A stretch of DNA of 64,000 nt from Ailurus styani (lineage: Eukaryota; Chordata; Mammalia; Carnivora; Ailuridae): positions 793,349 through 857,348 of the forward strand of contig LNAC01000377.1 in assembly GCA_002007465.1 (NCBI GenBank). Reading direction: 5' to 3'. The notes below the pieces were generated by a model that was not told the DNA's origin, did not search any database, and worked only from the letters and a program-made list of their open reading frames with translations. This document shows positions 1-10,869 of the stretch, piece by piece; within the stretch, counting starts at the first letter, position 1, and each line of letters begins with the position of its first letter. The translations under genes were made by a program, and so were the position numbers.

Positions 1-1960
1 TGTTCTCTTTTTTGAGGTGAGTTTTTCTATCTTGTCATTCATTCCAGAGATGAATAGATGAACAAGAGAACCAAATACTATAATGCCAACAGCAACCCCG
101 AGGAATATACACTAAACAAATCAGAAGAGTTATGACACTGAATTAAAAAAAGGGAATATAATCAGACACATGAACCGAATAGAGCAATACACTGGATATG
201 TGTATTGGTACATGGATATGGATACACACAGGAGTATGTATATTGGTCTGTTTGTTAGAAAACTAGATCTCAAAATTGTGAAGAAAGAAAAACATATATA
301 TACAAAAATAAATACATTGAAAAGGTAAAATGTAACTCTAAAGATGAAAATTGAAAAAGACTTTAACAAAACAAAAGAAAATGAAGAAAAAACAAAAAGA
401 ATATGATCAGACAGGTGGAGAGAATAGAGGCATACACTAGATTCTGGGTGTATACTGGTCTGTTAGAAGAAATTGTTGGGGTGCCTGGGTGACTCAGTGG
501 GTTAAGCCTCTGCCTTTGGCCTGGGTCATGATCTCAGGGTCCTGGGATTGAGCCCCACATCGGGCTGTCTGCTCAGCAGGGAGCCTGCTTCCCCTTCTCC
601 CTCTGCCTGCCTCTCTTCCTACTTGTGATCTGTCCCTCTTTCTCTGTCAAATAAATAAAATCTTTAAAAAACAAAAGAAAGAAATTGCTTTCCAAAATTG
701 AAAAGAAAGAAAAACTTAGATATATACAAAAATTAAATACAAGGATAGAATATAAGGATAGAATATAACTGTAAAAATGAAAATTTAAAAAGATTTAAAA
801 AATAGTTGATAAAAAAAGAAACTGGTTGAAAAAGGAAAAATGAAAAAAATTGAAAGATTAAAGAATCATGGGAAAAAAAACCCATGAATTCTATATGCTA
901 TATTCCCCTATTGTTGGAGTTTTGCAGTTCTCAGTGATCAGTAAGCTTCATCTTGGCTGGATGTTCTTGCTGATCATCTGGGGGAGGGGCCTCTTGCACT
1001 GATTCTCAAGTGTCTTTGCCCTGGGCAGGATTGTACCACTGTTGCCAGGGGCCCAGGCTAAGTAATCTGCTTCGGTTTGCTCTATGTGGCTTTTGTTCTC
1101 TGAAGGCTTTCCGAATAGCTTTAGAGGATGAGAATGAAAGTGGCAGCCTCCCAGTCTCCAGCCCTGAGCTGAAAGCTTGGGTCCCCACCCTTCACTGTGC
1201 CCTCAGAGAAAAGCAGTCAATTACTACTTTCTCCCTGGTCTCTGTCCACACTCAGTGCTCACCCAGCCTGTGACTAAGCATTTCTGTCTCACACCCAGGA
1301 CCCTCTTTTGAGTCTCCAAATGCTGCAGACTCCTTTGGCATACTACTGTGAAGCTCCTCCCAGGCGAGGAGGGGAGGTCTCACGGGTTCTGCCGCTTGGT
1401 GGGCCCCTGCTCAGAGAGCAGTCCACCCACTGACTATGCCATGGTTTGTGGTTTTTGGCAACTCCGAGCTGGGAGCCCATTCCTGGGCTCGCTTATTGCA
1501 GCCCACTTCCTGGCTCCAGTGCCTGGGAACTCTTTTGCACTCAAGCACCCCCAGTCTTCCTGTGACCCTGAGTATTCTGAGACCACACTGCCTCATCTAG
1601 GCTTTTGTCCCTGCTTTGCTGCCTGAGTGCCTTTCAGGCAGCCGCTTCCCTCATCAGAGCAGAGTTTTGAAAGTTCGGATTTTGTGCTCTGCTGCTGTAT
1701 CATTTTCCAGTGCTGGCTGATAGAGGCTCCTTTCCCCTGCAGTTTATCTTCCTGTATTTTGCCTTGGATTCACTTCTCCAGACCTCCTACTTTTCAGAAT
1801 GGGCTCGTTTTTCTGTTTGCAGAGTGGCAGCTCTTTTCTTAGATCTCTGGTTGAGTTCACCGGTGTTCAAAATGATTTGTAGCTATCTAGCTAAATTCCT
1901 GGGACCAGACAAAACTAAGGTCTCTTACACCTCTGCCAACTTGAAGCTGCCTCAAACCTT
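1..1960 (-). mobile_element. carnivore LINE-1 5' region, antisense, cut by window edge
   Basis: About 900-1960, read on the minus strand, resembles the GC-richer 5' untranslated region of carnivore L1 elements as I remember it. The element begins near 1950, where the + strand reads ctctgccaacttgaagctgcc, the mutated reverse of the usual aagatggc start. 1-900 is the A-rich stretch that follows in these leaders. The body would continue off the left edge. A CAN SINE interrupts it at 477-674. The plus-strand frames at 1010-1842 and 1710-2138 fall in this non-coding leader and are not genes. Confidence 0.55.
477..674 (+). mobile_element. CAN SINE
   Basis: tRNA-like head (gtgcctgggtgactcag), CT-rich body and an aaataaataaaatcttt tail. 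Short TSD agaaattg on both sides. Inserted in the L1 leader. Confidence 0.9.
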
Positions 1961-2015
1961 CATTTTTATTTTATTTAGTTTTGTCTTTTTGTTCACTTTT
2001 TTTGTTGTTCAATTT

Positions 2016-2197
2016 TTTAAGAGATTTATTTATTTGAGAGAGAGAGAGTGCAAGCACATGAAGGGGGCAGTGGGAGTGGGAGAGAATTCTGCTGAGGGTG
2101 GAGCCAACACAGGGCTCGATCCCCCAAACCTGAAATAAGCACCTGAGCCGAAATCAAGAGTTGGTTGCTCAACCAGCTGAGCCACCCAGGAGCCCCT
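2016..2197 (-). mobile_element. CAN SINE, diverged
   Basis: Begins with reversed tail (aagagatttatttatttgag) and ends with reversed head (gagccacccaggagcccc). Lies at the 5' boundary of the L1 leader. Confidence 0.85.
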
Positions 2198-2335
2198 TTT
2201 TGGTTTCATTTTGAAAGTATATTTTACTTATTTATTAAAAAAGAAATATTTTATTTTTTATTTTAAACTATTAGGCTTTGACCACAGGTTAGTTCCTTAT
2301 TGGCAAATGAATACATTAATAAATTCAAGATTGCA

Positions 2336-2504
2336 GTATTTATTTATTTATTTATTTATTGGGGGGGAGGGGCAGAGGGAGAGGGAGAGAGCTCCACGCC
2401 CAGCTTGTAGCCTGATTTCAGGCTTGATCTCATGACCCTGAGATATGACCTGAGCTGAAATCCAGAGTGGGACACTTACTGGACTGAGCCACCCAGGTGC
2501 CCCA
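2336..2504 (-). mobile_element. CAN SINE, diverged, G-rich
   Basis: Reversed tail of tatttatttattt, a G7 run, then the reversed body and head ending gccacccaggtgcccc. No clear TSD seen. Confidence 0.8.
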
Positions 2505-2594
2505 GAAGTGTAGTTTTTAAAAATATTCCTTTCAACATAAAATGTCAGAACTGGAAAATACTTTATGAATAAAAATTTAAACAAGTGCACAATT

Positions 2595-2790
2595 TACTAA
2601 TATTTTTATTGAAGTACAGTTGACATACAATGTTGATTTAGTTTCAGGTGCACAATTTAGTGATTCTACAAGTCTCTTGGCTATGCTCTGCTCACAAGTA
2701 TAGCTACCATCTGTCCCCATACAATGCTATTACAATGCCACTAACTATATTCTTTGTGCTGTATCTTTCATCCCTTTGACTTTGAAACCT
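2595..2790 (-). mobile_element. L1M-type 3' end remnant
   Basis: Starts ttattgaagtacagttgaca and contains tagctaccatctgtccccat and gtgctgtatctttcatccc, the reversed 3' end of an old mammalian L1. A second, similar copy lies at 55790-56110. Confidence 0.55.
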
Positions 2791-3044
2791 CCATTTTAAT
2801 TAAAACCCTGAAATCTTTGTTTCTGAGGTGACAGCTAGCTATTGAGTCTAGGAAGTTAAGAGGAACCCACTTAATATTTCTACATTAAATAATGCAAACC
2901 CCCAATCCAGATGTGTGCATTGAGGAATAATCCTCACAATGCTCAAAATGCCACACTTTTATTACAACTTAAAGAACTACGCACCTTTCAAGATAAGTGT
3001 ACCCTTTACCCAAGTCTCTGTAGTTTGGTTTTGTGGTTTATTTA

Positions 3045-3241
3045 TTTATTTTTTTAAGTTTATTTATTTATTTATTTTACACACAGAGAGATTACAAGTA
3101 GGCAGAGAGGCAAGCAGAGAGAGAGGAGGAAGCACGCTCCCCGCCGAGCAGGGAGCCCGATGTGGGCCTCGATCCCAGGACCCTGAGATCATGACCTGAG
3201 CTGAAGGCAGAGGCTTCAACCCACTGAGCCACCCAGGCACC
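3045..3241 (-). mobile_element. CAN SINE
   Basis: Full-length reversed element with TSD ggttttgtggttta on both sides. Confidence 0.92.
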
Positions 3242-3639
3242 CTGGTTTTGTGGTTTAATGCCTCTTATTTTTTATGTCCAGATTTCAAGGAATATGCTTA
3301 GGTCTCAACAGTGTTTTTCTGCTGATGTTTATATAAGAAGATTGTGTGTTGTATTTCACAAACTAAGTACAACCTTTTATCCCCCCTCCTCAAAGCAATG
3401 TGCGGAAGTCTCAGTTACATTCCAGCTATCCTTGTTAGAACTTGTCAAAAATTTGGAAAATCACTCTGAGTGTCAACAAAGGGGAATGTGAGTTCTGATA
3501 GGCCTGGGACTAAGAAGCCATTTTACTGCCTATAAAGAACAGTGGTCTTTGGCAGTGTTTTAAATATATTACATTGTAGTATGATAATTTGCTGCTTGTG
3601 TTTACTGTGTTTTAATTTCCTTTTGGGAAAGGAGTTGTG

Positions 3640-4720
3640 GCAGGAGATAAGATCAGACAGGTATAGGATAATCAGGTCATGTGGGCCTTGTAGACCTTTA
3701 GGAATCAGGGTATCAGGATTTTGGAATTTACTTTGAGTGAGAAAAGGAACCAAGGTTTTCAGAGGACGAATGACATGATCTGTCTGAACATTTAAAGAGT
3801 CATTCATGCTACTGTATAGAGAACAGATTTGGGGCTGGGGGTTGCAAGGGAAGTTCACAGGGAAAGAGTGGAGCTAAGGAGACCGGTTAAGCTATTGCTT
3901 TCGTCTAGGCTTTGACTTAGTAGCAGTGGAGAATATATGAAGTAGTTATCTTATAGGCATAGTTTGAAAGTGCCAACAGGATTTGCTAATTGATCAAATG
4001 TGAGATAGGAGTGAAAGAGAGGAGTTGAGGATGATGCCAAGGGTTTTGGCAGAGTAGCCGGTGAATAGTTTTGTCATTTACCAAAACTGGAAGAGGGGTA
4101 GTTTTGGAGGGGAAGATCAAGCGCTCAGTTTTGAGCATGTTATGTGTGAGATGCTAGTTAGACATCTAAGTGATACTGAGTAGGTAGAAGGATATAGAAA
4201 TGTGGATTTCCTTGCCAAGGGAGGTGGGGGAGTCAGGGTTTGGAGATACAGCCATGGGACTAGTTGGGATCATGAAAGTAGTAAATATAGATAGAAAAGT
4301 GAAGTTGGAGGATTGATCTTTGGAACATTCCAACTCTTAGAAATTGGGGAGATGAAGAGAATCTAGCAAATAGGACTGAGATGTTGGCTGTCAGTAATGT
4401 GGGATGTTTCCCTGAGGCGAGGTGAAGAAAAAGGGTTTCAAGGAGAGTGGAATCAAGTGGGTCAGTTGCTGTGAATAGATCTAGAAAGACGAGGATTCAG
4501 AATTGATTACTGGATTTTTTTAAGTAGGTTTCACACCCAGTGAGGAGTTCAGTGCAGGACTTGAACTCACAACGTTGAGATCAAGACCTGAGCTGAGATC
4601 AAGAGTCAGCCACTTAACCAGCTGAGCCACCCAGGCCCTTGACTATTGGATTTTGCAGTGTAGTGATCTCTGGGAACATGGCAAATCGTGTCTTTGCTTC
4701 ACATCACTACCTTACTTCTG
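3640..4720 (-). mobile_element. L2 (CR1-clade LINE) remnant, about 1 kb
   Basis: Stretches such as catgtgggccttgtagacct, gaatgacatgatctg, aggatgatgccaagggtttt and gagatgctagttagacatct match the long L2 consensus as I remember it. Element polarity was not established independently, so the strand is tentative. A diverged SINE interrupts it at 4513-4638. The minus-strand frame at 3523-3858 is a shadow of this repeat. Confidence 0.6.
4513..4638 (-). mobile_element. old CAN SINE, tail-truncated
   Basis: Head-side portion only (cttgaactcacaacgttgag to gagccacccaggccc). Imperfect TSD gattactggatttt / gactattggatttt. Inserted in L2. Confidence 0.75.
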
Positions 4721-4861
4721 TGAATTAAGGCACTAGCTCATATTCTTGGCAGTTGCTCTGAAACTTCTCCATGCTATGTCACTGTTTCACCCTTGACCCT
4801 GTATGTTCCCTAGTTCTAAACTTTGGGCTCCACATCCTTTAATCTTCATTTCTTCCCCCCC

Positions 4862-5077
4862 CCTTTTTTTAAGATTTATTGATTCTAGAGAGTGAGTGAG
4901 TGTGTGCACATGCATGAGCCGGGGGGAGGGGGTGGTGAGCAGAGGGAGAGAAACTTAAGCTGACTCCCTGCTAAGTGAGGATTCTGATGACGGGGTTGAT
5001 CCCACAATGCTGAGATCGTGACCTGGACTGAAACCAAGAGTCAGATGATCAAGTGACTGATCCACACAGGTGCCCCT
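4862..5077 (-). mobile_element. CAN SINE, diverged
   Basis: Reversed tail tttttttaagatttattgatt and reversed head ending gatccacacaggtgcccc. Confidence 0.82.
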
Positions 5078-5329
5078 AATTTTCATTTCTGTTCTCTTCC
5101 CTCAGTTTCCCACACTTTTTCGGACTCTTCTCAGGATGTTCCACGTCTCTTTTCCCTTACAGAGCTTCTGATGTGGTTTGTTCTCTTGGGCCCAGCAACT
5201 TTTGCTGGCTAAAGTACGATTCGTAACTATTTTTGTTGTGTGTCTTAGACTCCTTTGGTAGTCAGGTGAAGCTTTATAGGCCCCTTTCCAGGAGAATATT
5301 TTTATTTTTTATTTTTATTTTTTAAAATT

Positions 5330-5534
5330 TTTTCTTATTTTTTAAAGATTTTATTCATTTATTTGACAGAGAGAGAGAGAAATCACAAGTAGGCAGAGAG
5401 GCAGGCAAAGAGAGAGGAGGAAGCAGACTCCCTGCTGAGCAGAGAGCCTGATGTGGGACTTGATCCCAGGACCCTGAGATCATGACCTGAGCTGAAGGCA
5501 GAGGCTTTAACCCACTGAGCCACCCAGGTGCCCT
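5330..5534 (-). mobile_element. CAN SINE inserted in the tail of its neighbour
   Basis: Complete reversed SINE placed inside the tail of the element at 5535-5738; the flanking ttttatttttatttt sequence is repeated on both sides. Confidence 0.88.
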
Positions 5535-5738
5535 TTATTTTTATTTTGTAAGGATTTTATTTATTTAGTTTGACAGAGAGAGAGAAATCACAAGTAGGCA
5601 GAGAGGCAGGCAGAAGGAGAGGGGGAAGCAGGCGCCTCGCTGAGCAGAGAGCCTGATGTGGTGCTCAACCCCAGGACCCTGAGATCATGACCTGAGCCGA
5701 AGGCAGAAGCTCAACCCACTGAGCCACCCAGGCGCCCC
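5535..5738 (-). mobile_element. CAN SINE (outer, older of a nested pair)
   Basis: The combined block carries TSD ccaggagaatattttta at about 5286-5303 and 5738-5755. A second SINE sits in its T-rich tail. Confidence 0.9.
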
Positions 5739-7112
5739 TCCAGGAGAATATTTTTAATTGCTTAAAGTAAAATACTTGAGATTACAAAGAAAATCAATTA
5801 TGCTGGAATGTAGTTATCAAAACAGTAAAAACTAATTTGCAATAAAAGTACATTTGCGTCTTCATTAATGTATTAGATAACATTTTAGCAGTGTTCCTAA
5901 TATTGAATTAGTGAATAGTGATCATATATCAAAATAGTGATATGTGTGGGGGAAAAAAACCCCAAAACCTTGAAGGAGTGATATGTGTGACATTTTCAAT
6001 ATACCTGCAATAACTGTTGTATGAAATGTATGTGGTTTTTATTAGTATCAAGGTCACAAATACTGTCAATACTAAAGTGATTTATTGCTAGATTCATAAG
6101 AGAATGAATTTTTAATTTAATATTGTTAATGATAACAAAGATAAAATTTTATTCTCATACAAGTCTTGGGTCTGAAGTTAAGAACCTAGAGTGAGAACTG
6201 TAATGTTGCTATGAGCAGACCATTGAGTGGGTCACCAGGTGGAAGAACAAGCCTTGTCTGCCTGGAAGCGTACTGTCACTTTGGCCTCCTGGATCCTTCT
6301 CTGCCTGTGGGTGGCAGGGTAGGTTCTTGACCCAGAATCATAATTTTGTAAAATGTCTTTGAAAAAAACCAGAACACTCATTGTAAATACTGTCATCTAC
6401 TATATTATGTTTGGCTTATTCTCTACTAAATTCTTTCAAGTTTCAAAAATTGGCACCCTTGTTTCTTCTTTTGCTGCTGTGTACTTCTTTTTCTGATTAG
6501 CTTATCTAAAGCTATGTTAAGACCTGTATTTTATTCTTCAGGAATTCAGTTTGAGCAGTCTCTCTATATCCTTTGTCTTACGGGGCAGGGACAGCTAGAG
6601 AAGGAAACTGAAGCTGGTGGTTTTGTGCATTCTTTCACTTCTTGGATGCTTCTGCATTGTTTTCCAGCAGCAAAGGGCCCTTCCCTTAGTGGCAGAGGAG
6701 TGAGTTCTGATATTCAGGGCAAAAGGTCAAAGAGATACCCCTGCCCACTTTAAAGTTGGTTGTTACGTTTTCTTACTTTTCAGTTTTGAGTTCGTAGAAT
6801 ACTTTTGGATACCAGTCCTTTCCCAGATATGTATTTTGCAAATACTTTCTACCAGTTCGTGGCTTTTTGTTTGTTTATTCTCTAAATATCTTTCATAGAG
6901 CAGAAATTTTTATTTTTAATGAAGTTCGTCTTATGAATTTTTTTCTTTCATGGATTATGCTTTTGCTGTTGTACCTAAAAATTCATTGTCAAACCCAAGG
7001 TCTTTTGGATTTTCTCCTTTGTTATCTTCTGTAAGTTTTATAGTTTTGTGTTTTACATTTAGTTCTGTGAGCCATCTTGAGTAATTTCTGTGAAAGGTAT
7101 AAATTAAGTGCC

Positions 7113-7348
7113 TAGTTTTTTTTTTAAGATGTATTTATTTAATTTATTTATTTGACGGAGACACACACACACACATACATACACACACACACACACAGAG
7201 CAAGAGAGGTAACACAAGCTGGGGGGTTGGGAGAGGGAGAAGCAGCTTCCTGCTGAGCAGGGAGCCTGATGTGGGGGCTCGATTGCAGGATTCTGGGATC
7301 ATGACCTGAGTTAAAGGCAGACACTTAACGACTGAGCCACCCAGACGC
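7113..7348 (-). mobile_element. CAN SINE with internal (CA)n
   Basis: TSD agtgcctag on both sides. The tail-proximal part carries an acacacac/acatacat tract at about 7162-7197. Confidence 0.9.
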
Positions 7349-7404
7349 CCAGTGCCTAGGTGTTTTTGTTTTTATCTTATTTGTGGATGTCTCTTTATTT
7401 GTTT

Positions 7405-7602
7405 ATTTGTTTATTTTAAAGATTTTATTTATTTGAGAGAGAGAGAGTGTGCAAGCCAGGGGAAGGGGGAGAGGGAGAGGGAGAGGGAGAAGCAGACTCC
7501 CTGCTGAGCAGGGAGCCCAACACAGGGCTCAGTTCCAGGACCCTGAGATCATGACCTGAGCTGAAGGCAGGCACTTAACTAACTGAGCCACCCATGTATC
7601 CC
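7405..7602 (-). mobile_element. CAN SINE
   Basis: Reversed element from aaagattttatttatttgag to gagccacccatgtatccc. Confidence 0.85.
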
Positions 7603-8087
7603 TAATTTTAATTTTTTGAGGAGCGCCCATACTGTTTCCATAGTGACTATACCAACTTGCATTCCTACCAAAAATGCGTGAGGGTTCCTTTTTTTCCCAC
7701 ATCCTCAGCATTTGTTATTTCTTAAGTTGTTGATCTTAGCCATTCTGACATTATTTTCTTTTTATCAGTGCATAAGAATAAGATATCAAAAATCTACCTT
7801 TAAGCAAGTCTTAAAAAGTTATTTCAGTTAGTATGAAATAAAAATGTTTAATATTAAGAAAGCATGTCAAAGTTTAGTTGGTAGCATTCTCAATTGCACG
7901 TTGAATAATCGGACATCTGAATTGATGGCATGGTAAATTTTACAGAATATGGTAGGTGGCAGTGGGATGTCTTAGGTTCAACTAAACATTTACCTATTCA
8001 GACTGGTTAAACCACCGTAGGTCTCACTTGGTACCACTTATTTCAGGAGGATTTAGGACAGAAACTATAAGTAAGATACTGAGAGTC

Positions 8088-8204
8088 CTGGGGCACCTGG
8101 CTGGCTTAGTCTGTAGAGCATGTGATTCTTGATCTTGGGGTTTTGAGTTCAAGCCTTACATTGGGTAAATTACTTAAAAATGAAATCTTTAAAAAAAAAA
8201 AAGG
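8088..8204 (+). mobile_element. old short CAN SINE with A12 tail
   Basis: Head ggggcacctggctggcttag, B-box-like ttttgagttcaagcc and an A-run tail; it belongs to the older subfamily without the long CT-rich body. Confidence 0.85.
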
Positions 8205-8842
8205 TAGCGGGAGTCCTTGCAGCAGTCCATGTAGCAGTTCATATTTTCTGAAGTGCTCTTCTGACAACTTAAGTTCAAAGAAATGTTATCCACGTTTTGG
8301 TGCTGCAGGGAACTCCATAGGCATAGTTTCAAGGATCCTCTGCAAGGGACATGCCTTAATTACATGTCACCAGACTCAGAGAAGCTCAAAAACCTGGCTT
8401 CCTGCTAAGTGTCTATTGTACTTCTAGTCCAGATGCAGCTTACTTGTTTGGCAATTTTTATCATAAGCAATATTGCCAAGTAACATATAGGTGGCATGTT
8501 GTTTTAATCAGGTTAACAGGGATTATCCCTAAGTCAGATTCTTATATATGAGGAGAAGGGATTTTGCTCACCTTAGGTAGGCAGTCATGCCTGCTGACTT
8601 TTTATTTATAGTTTCTGTTTTAGCTATCTTTCAAAAGATTTTTCTTACTCCAAGATTATTTTTTAAGGCCGCATTTTCTTTCTTCTTTCTTCTTCTTTTT
8701 TTTTTTTTTTTTACATTTACCTGTATCTTTGAGCCACCATTTTCTGTATGGTGTGAGATAGGAACCAAAACTTTTTCAAATGACTAATCATTTGTTTGAA
8801 TCATTTATTGAATAATCATTTTTTTCCTATTTCGTTATTATT

Positions 8843-9028
8843 TTTTAAAGATTTTATTTATTTATTTGACAGAGAGAGATCACAAGTAGGCAGAGAGGCA
8901 GACAGAGAGAGAAGGAAGCAGGCTCCCCGCTGAGCAGGGAGCCCGATGTGGGGCTCGATCCCAGGACCCTGAGATCACGACCTGAGCCGAAGTTAGAGGC
9001 TTTAACCCACTGAGCCACCCAGGCGCCC
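8843..9028 (-). mobile_element. CAN SINE
   Basis: Full-length with TSD cctatttcgttatta on both sides. Confidence 0.95.
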
Positions 9029-9159
9029 CTCCTATTTCGTTATTAAAAGCAGTTACTATTAGGAGATAGTTCTTCAAATTAACAAATGTGTATATTAAAA
9101 TATATACTTTTAAAACAATAACTTTTTTGTAATCTTATATGGTTGTGTATTAAACATTT

Positions 9160-9358
9160 TTTTAAAAGATTTTATTTATTTATTTATTTGACACAGAGAG
9201 AGAGATCACAAGTAGGCAGAGAGGCAGGCAGAGAGAGAGGGGAGGAAGCAGGCTCCCCGCTGAGCAGGGAGCCCGATGCGGGCCTCTATCCCAGGACCCT
9301 GAGATCATGACCTGAGCCGAAGGCAGAGGCTTTAACCCACTGAGCCACCCAGGCACCC
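9160..9358 (-). mobile_element. CAN SINE abutting the 127-bp array
   Basis: Full-length element. Its TSD gtgtattaaaca (upstream copy at about 9148) is the same sequence that begins each unit of the adjacent array, so the insertion sits exactly at the array's left edge. Confidence 0.93.
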
Positions 9359-10248
9359 GTGTATTAAACATGTTTTAAGATTTTATTTTTAAGTCCTCTC
9401 TACACCCAACATGGGACTCAAACTCAAAACCGTAACCCCATGATCAAGAGTAGCATGCTCCACCCACTGAGCCACCCAGGCGCCTGTGTATTAAACATGT
9501 TTTAAGATTTTATTTTTAAGTCCTCTCTACACCCAACATGGGACTCAAACTCAAAACCGTAACCCCATGATCAAGAGTAGCATGCTCCACCCACTGAGCC
9601 ACCCAGGCGCCTGTGTATTAAACATGTTTTAAGATTTTATTTTTAAGTCCTCTCTACACCCAACATGGGACTCAAACTCAAAACCGTAACCCCATGATCA
9701 AGAGTAGCATGCTCCACCCACTGAGCCACCCAGGCGCCTGTGTATTAAACATGTTTTAAGATTTTATTTTTAAGTCCTCTCTACACCCAACATGGGACTC
9801 AAACTCAAAACCGTAACCCCATGATCAAGAGTAGCATGCTCCACCCACTGAGCCACCCAGGCGCCTGTGTATTAAACATGTTTTAAGATTTTATTTTTAA
9901 GTCCTCTCTACACCCAACATGGGACTCAAACTCAAAACCGTAACCCCATGATCAAGAGTAGCATGCTCCACCCACTGAGCCACCCAGGCGCCTGTGTATT
10001 AAACATGTTTTAAGATTTTATTTTTAAGTCCTCTCTACACCCAACATGGGACTCAAACTCAAAACCGTAACCCCATGATCAAGAGTAGCATGCTCCACCC
10101 ACTGAGCCACCCAGGCGCCTGTGTATTAAACATGTTTTAAGATTTTATTTTTAAGTCCTCTCTACACCCAACATGGGACTCAAACTCAAAACCGTAACCC
10201 CATGATCAAGAGTAGCATGCTCCACCAACTGAGCTAACCAGGCACCCC
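9359..10248. repeat. 127-bp tandem array, seven copies, SINE-derived
   Basis: Units begin at 9359, 9486, 9613, 9740, 9867, 9994 and 10121, exactly 127 bp apart, each starting gtgtattaaacatg. The first six look identical by eye. The seventh matches until about 10225 and then reads caactgagctaaccaggcac, probably the original right end. Each unit is a minus-strand old-type CAN SINE (reversed head cccactgagccacccaggcg, reversed tail ttaagattttatttttaa) plus 14 bp of flank. Each therefore carries a degenerate Pol III A/B-box region. No coding potential. Confidence 0.97.
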
Positions 10249-10429
10249 ATGATTGTGTATTAGATTGTATTATCTCTATGCAAAGAATTTATAGGGTCAT
10301 CTTTTTTCTCAAAGTATGTGTAGTTTGAAAAGGAGTATATATATATTTTTTCTAAATAGGTTTGCCTTATTGGAAACTGTAATGCTGATTTAGGTGGTCT
10401 TTGAAAGCTAAACTGCTCAATATAGTAGA

Positions 10430-10860
10430 AAATGGTGAATAAGGAATTGGAACAACAAGCTTCTAGTTTCAGACCTACCTCTTCACTGACTAGCTACTTT
10501 GTGCAAGTCAGCCTCTCTGTTTTGTTTTGCTTAATTAAACTGCATGAATAAGAATCCCCATCCAGGGCACCTGGGTGGCTCAGTGGGTTAAAGCCTCTGC
10601 TTTTGGCTCAGGTCATGATCTCAGCGTCCTGGGGTCCAGGCCCTCATCTTGCTCTCTGCTCAGCAGAGAGCCTGCTTCCTCCTCTCCCTGTCTCTCTGCC
10701 TGCCTCTCTGCCTACTTGTAATCTCTCTCTCTGTGTCAAATAAATAAATAAAATCTTTAAAAAAGAAAAAAAAAAAAGAATCCCTATCCAGCCTACTTCT
10801 GAGTATTGTTGAGGATTAGATGGGATAACAGATGTAAAAGCACCTTTAATGGGAAAAACA
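10430..10860. repeat. MIR-like remnant split by a SINE
   Basis: The pieces cagacctacctcttcactga / tttgtgcaagtcagcctctc and gagtattgttgaggattaga / gtaaaagcacctttaa are typical MIR segments. They flank the SINE at 10567-10772. Confidence 0.5.
10567..10772 (+). mobile_element. CAN SINE
   Basis: Full-length with TSD aagaatccccatccag / aagaatccctatccag. Confidence 0.95.
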
Positions 10861-10869
10861 GTTTAAATG

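Larger units (their letters stand above)
6750..7790 (-). mobile_element. L1 ORF2 region remnant, antisense
   Basis: Reversed ORF2 signatures include gtcaaacccaaggtctttt, gttttatagttttgtgtttt and, after two SINEs, ccacatcctcagcatttgtt. It is broken by SINEs at 7113-7348 and 7405-7602 and has no open frame. Confidence 0.6.

Noticed and set aside
1010..2138. Several plus-strand frames of 71-142 codons
   Set aside because: They lie on the antisense strand of a non-coding L1 leader and run into a SINE.
9160..9358. tRNA-like heads of SINEs considered as tRNA genes
   Set aside because: They cannot form a complete cloverleaf with conserved loops and always continue into a SINE body and tail.
9359..10248. 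Regular 127-bp direct repeats considered as a CRISPR-like array
   Set aside because: The whole unit repeats without unique spacers and is SINE-derived; the genome is mammalian.
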